Below, in pieces: positions 61,470 through 64,000 of a DNA stretch of 64,000 nucleotides. This stretch comes from Curtobacterium flaccumfaciens. GTDB lineage: Bacteria > Actinomycetota > Actinomycetes > Actinomycetales > Microbacteriaceae. The stretch's first letter is position 1; each line of letters starts with the position of its first letter. The notes under the pieces are model-generated. The model was given only the letters and a program-made list of their open reading frames with translations. It had not been told where the DNA came from and did no database searches. The DNA lies in the NCBI RefSeq assembly GCF_004361695.1, contig NZ_SNVW01000009.1:62001-126000 (forward strand), written 5' to 3'. The position numbers and the translations under genes are program-made.

Positions 61470-62893
61470 CCGAGTCCAAGAAGTCGACCGCATCGGCCGA
61501 CACGCGTCCCGCTCCCGTCATCAGCGTCATCGGCACCGGCTACCTCGGTGCCACCCACGCGGCCGCCATGGCCGAGATGGGCTTCGAGACCATCGGCGTG
61601 GACGTCGACCCGGCGAAGCTCGCGGCACTGTCCGCCGGCGAGGTGCCGTTCTACGAGCCCGGACTGCCCGAGCTCATCACGAAGCACGTGGCGAGCGGCA
61701 AGCTCCGCTTCACCTCGGACATCGCGTCGGCCGTGGCCGCGGCGGACGTGCACTTCGTCTGCGTCGGCACGCCGCAGAAGGCCGGCTCGCACGCGGCGAA
61801 CCTCGCGTACGTCGAGAGTGCCACCCGCGGCGTCGCCGAGAACCTCACCCACCCGGGCCTGATCGTCGGCAAGTCGACCGTCCCGGTCGGCACCGCGGCA
61901 CGGCTCCGCGGCATCGTCCGCGAGTTCTCCCCCGCCGGCATCACCGCCGAGCTCATCTGGAACCCCGAGTTCCTCCGCGAGGGCAAGGCCGTCGACGACA
62001 CCCTGCACCCGGACCGCCTGGTCTGGGGCGGTGCGTCCGACGCCGCCGACGCCGTGATCCGCGAGGTCTACGCCGCGCCCATCGCCGAGGGCACCCCGGT
62101 CATCACGACCGACCTCGCCACCGCCGAGCTCGTGAAGGTCAGCGCCAACGCCTTCCTCGCGACCAAGATCTCGTTCATCAACGCGATCTCGGAGATGTGC
62201 GCCATCACCGGCGCCGACGTGTCGACGCTGGCGGACGCCCTCGGGCACGACGCCCGCATCGGCCGGAAGTTCCTCAACGCCGGCCTCGGGTTCGGCGGCG
62301 GCTGCCTGCCGAAGGACATCCGGGCGCTCATGCACCGCGCGAACGAGCTCGGCGCCGGCCGCGTGGTCGGGCTCATGCAGCAGGTCGACGAGATCAACAT
62401 GGGGCAGCGCGAGCGGGTCATCGACATGACGATCGACGCGCTCGACGGTTCCGTGCTGAACCGCCGCGTGGCCGTGGTCGGAGCGGCGTTCAAGCCCCTC
62501 ACCGACGACGTCCGCGACTCGCCGGCGCTCAACGTCGCCGCTGCGCTGCACCTCCGCGGCGCCCAGGTCACCCTGTGGGACCCGGAGGCGATGGAGACCG
62601 CGCGCCGCTCCTTCCCGACGCTCACCTACGCGTCGTCGCTGGAGAACGCGATCGAGGGCGCCGACGTCGTGCTCGTGCTCACCGAGTGGGACGAGATCGT
62701 CGAAGCCGACCCGGCCGCACTCGCCGCCGTCGTCGGTCGTCGGGTCGTCATCGACGCCCGCAACTGCCTCCCGGTCACCGACTGGGTCAAGTCGGGTTGG
62801 ACCGTCCGTTCCCTGGGACGGCCCACTCCGGTCACGGGTGCACCCGTGAGCGTCGCCGCGGGGACGAACGACGCGGTGGCCACCGCGCGGTAG
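61466..62893 (+). CDS. ugd: UDP-glucose 6-dehydrogenase
   Basis: Encodes 475 residues. VISVIGTGYLGATHAAAMAE binds NAD, FVCVGTPQ and IVGKSTVPVGTA follow, WNPEFLREGKAVDD holds the substrate loop, and GFGGGCLPKDIRALMHRANE carries the catalytic Cys (about 277). It oxidises UDP-glucose to UDP-glucuronate with two NAD+. GGAGG lies before the ATG, which overlaps the hydrolase stop. In this operon it most likely supplies UDP-glucuronate to the synthase, as HasB does for HasA. Confidence 0.95.
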   Translation: MTESKKSTASADTRPAPVISVIGTGYLGATHAAAMAEMGFETIGVDVDPAKLAALSAGEVPFYEPGLPELITKHVASGKLRFTSDIASAVAAADVHFVCVGTPQKAGSHAANLAYVESATRGVAENLTHPGLIVGKSTVPVGTAARLRGIVREFSPAGITAELIWNPEFLREGKAVDDTLHPDRLVWGGASDAADAVIREVYAAPIAEGTPVITTDLATAELVKVSANAFLATKISFINAISEMCAITGADVSTLADALGHDARIGRKFLNAGLGFGGGCLPKDIRALMHRANELGAGRVVGLMQQVDEINMGQRERVIDMTIDALDGSVLNRRVAVVGAAFKPLTDDVRDSPALNVAAALHLRGAQVTLWDPEAMETARRSFPTLTYASSLENAIEGADVVLVLTEWDEIVEADPAALAAVVGRRVVIDARNCLPVTDWVKSGWTVRSLGRPTPVTGAPVSVAAGTNDAVATAR

Positions 62894-63136
62894 TCACCGT
62901 CCGCGATGCGGGGTCCGTGCCGGGGGCGGTGCGGGCCCCGCTCTCGTGCGCCCGGCGCGCTCCCGCCGCGTGCCGTCCCGCGCGCCGGGTGTCGAATCGC
63001 GCGTCGGGTGCCGTCCCGCGCGCCGGGTGCCGAATCGCGCGTAGGAAGCAGATCCGCTCGTAGGAGGCAGGAAGTTCCTGCTCCCCACGAGCGATTGCGC
63101 TTTCCACTGCGGGTGCGATGGGAAGGAACGTGCGAG

Positions 63137-63197
63137 GCGACCGCCTGGAGGCGCGGCGCGGGTCCGCCGGAGCGGCACCGCGCCTCCAGGCAGTCGC
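63137..63197. repeat. Palindromic element, family A (copy 8, long-loop subtype)
   Basis: GCGACCGCCTGGAGGCGCGG and its near-perfect reverse complement (one mismatch) flank a loop containing GGTCCGCCGG, as in copy 7. It lies between the convergent ugd and glnA1 genes. Confidence 0.9.
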
Positions 63198-63315
63198 GTC
63201 CGCACCCCCTGCTCACGAGAGCGACAGATCCCTGCGGAACGTTCGCGGCGATCTGTCGCTTCTGCGACAGGAGCCGCGCGGCCCGGCCGCCAGGTGTCGC
63301 TTCCGCGACACGGAC

Positions 63316-63349
63316 GAAGGGCCCCGCACCTGACGGTGCGGGGCCCTTC
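63316..63349. terminator. Strong hairpin terminator (glnA1/ugd)
   Basis: GAAGGGCCCCGCAC (63316-63329) and GTGCGGGGCCCTTC (63336-63349) form a perfect 14-base-pair stem with a 6-base loop. It is 100 bases beyond the glnA1 stop and probably serves transcripts from both sides. Confidence 0.75.
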
Positions 63350-63365
63350 GTGGTGTCGGCGAGAC

Positions 63366-63457
63366 TCAGCCGCCCGTGCGTCCGGGGCGAGTCCGGTGCT
63401 GCCTAGACGCCCGTGCGCGCGGCGCGAGTGCCTGGGCGGCGGTGCTGACTAGACGCC
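63366..63457 (-). repeat. Duplicated glnA1 3' end
   Basis: CTAGACGCC (stop codon and last codons of glnA1 on the minus strand) is found at 63449 and again at 63403, 46 bases away, each within a longer similar unit, CGCCCGTGCG...GCGAGT...GGTGCTG. A third, shorter and more diverged unit lies at 63367-63404. The copies are out of frame with each other. Confidence 0.7.
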
Positions 63458-64000
63458 GAAGTACAGCTCGTACTCGAACGGGTGCGGGCGCTGGGCCAGC
63501 GGGAGGATCTCGTTCTCGCGCTTGTAGTCGATCCAGGTCTGGATGAGGTCCTCGGTGAACACGTTGCCCTTCGTGAGGAACTCGTGGTCCGCCTCGAGCG
63601 CGTCGAGGGCCTCGTCGAGCGAGCCGGGGACCTGGGGGATGCCCTTGGCCTCCTCCGGGGGGAGCTCGTAGAGGTCCTTGTCGACCGGCTCGTGCGGCTC
63701 GATGCGGTTCTGGATGCCGTCGAGGCCGGCCATGAGCTGCGCGGCGAAGGCGAGGTACGGGTTGCCCGAGGCGTCCGGCGCGCGGAACTCGATGCGCTTG
63801 GCCTTCGGGTTCGTGCCCGTGATCGGGATGCGGATCGCAGCCGAACGGTTGCCGGCCGAGTAGACCAGGTTGACCGGGGCCTCGAAGCCCTTCACCAGAC
63901 GGTGGTACGAGTTGATCGACGGGTTCGTGAAGGCGAGCAGCGCCGAGGCGTGCTTGAGGATGCCACCGATGTACCAACGGGCGAGGTCCGAGAGACCGCC
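63449..64000 (-). CDS. glnA: Glutamine synthetase, type I, C-terminal part (GlnA1-like, partial)
   Basis: The 183 visible residues run to the window edge. [60 protein letters not shown] and the adenylylation site [20 protein letters not shown] are those of the main, GlnE-controlled glutamine synthetase. The end, [13 protein letters not shown], matches GlnA1. The N-terminal part lies outside the window. Being close to glnE and glnA2 fits the common actinobacterial arrangement, here split by the exopolysaccharide operon. Confidence 0.95.
   Translation of the reverse strand, partial: GGLSDLARWYIGGILKHASALLAFTNPSINSYHRLVKGFEAPVNLVYSAGNRSAAIRIPITGTNPKAKRIEFRAPDASGNPYLAFAAQLMAGLDGIQNRIEPHEPVDKDLYELPPEEAKGIPQVPGSLDEALDALEADHEFLTKGNVFTEDLIQTWIDYKRENEILPLAQRPHPFEYELYFGV

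Larger units (their letters stand above)
62894..63448. other. Hairpin- and repeat-rich gap between ugd and glnA1
   Basis: No gene is visible. In order it holds three 19-base tandem units GCGCG(C/T)CGGGTG(T/C)CG... (62980-63036), an imperfect GCTCGTAGGAGGCAGGAA hairpin (63056-63092), palindromic copy 8, a GCGACAGATC hairpin (63221-63259), two TGTCGC/GCGACA hairpins near 63255 and 63296, a strong terminator (63316-63349) and a duplicated glnA1 tail. The genes on each side converge. Confidence 0.7.

Overview
The window looks like the chromosome of a very GC-rich actinobacterium, most likely a member of the Microbacteriaceae such as Curtobacterium. Third codon positions are almost always G or C, many starts are GTG, neighbouring genes are often joined by 4-base GTGA or ATGA overlaps, and many genes begin 6-7 bases after a TAnnnT -10 hexamer, which suggests leaderless mRNAs. 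From 49 to 64 kb the gene set (Nif3-like, DUF164-type, map, glnA2, glnE, glnA1) recalls a conserved actinobacterial chromosome block. The genus is an inference from gene content; no 16S rRNA is present.

Layout. 0-16 kb: mostly single genes. These are small membrane proteins, two alpha/beta hydrolases (one divergent from a MarR regulator), an acyl-CoA synthetase, two short-chain dehydrogenases, a stand-alone UvrA-like ATPase, glyoxalase-fold proteins, an isoprenylcysteine-methyltransferase-like protein, a TDT-type transporter and a DUF1684 protein. 16.4-17.9 kb: a retron-type reverse transcriptase. 18.0-31.9 kb: a long co-directional cluster of flavin-dependent monooxygenases (one DszC-like, one truncated and five full-length luciferase-like proteins), an AhpD-like protein and a complete Dpp-type ABC importer, best read as uptake and oxidative cleavage of an organosulfur or similar compound. 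32.5-35.4 kb: a polar amino-acid ABC importer on the minus strand. 35.6-39.1 kb: a DUF4287 protein, a MbcA/RES-type toxin-antitoxin pair and two convergent zinc-finger nuclease-like genes. 39.2-41.1 kb: an iron and haem module (siderophore-interacting protein, haem oxygenase, DUF2470) with a DtxR/IdeR-like box between the divergent genes. 41.2-49 kb: PEP carboxylase, an MFS drug exporter, a STAS and anti-sigma pair, an AraC regulator, a hydrolase and an unknown Ala/Pro-rich protein. 49.1-57.8 kb: Nif3, a DUF164-like protein that lost its zinc ribbon, RNase P RNA, polyphosphate glucokinase, methionine aminopeptidase, glnA2 and glnE. 58.3-62.9 kb: a three-gene exopolysaccharide operon (glycosyltransferase, membrane-anchored GH26 hydrolase, UDP-glucose dehydrogenase). 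The window ends inside glnA1.

The most unusual content is repetitive DNA between and at the edges of genes. A palindromic element with the arm CTGGAGGCGCGGTGC is present in eight complete copies and many half copies, some of which reach into coding sequence. Palindromes of the GTCGTACGAC type recur with an exact 73-base period at two unlinked sites, both between convergent genes. Several genes have tandemly duplicated 3' ends that carry the stop codon along, the clearest being four in-frame stops exactly 21 bases apart. The retron-like reverse transcriptase, the zinc-finger nuclease pair and the exopolysaccharide operon are the best candidates for a poorly described system.
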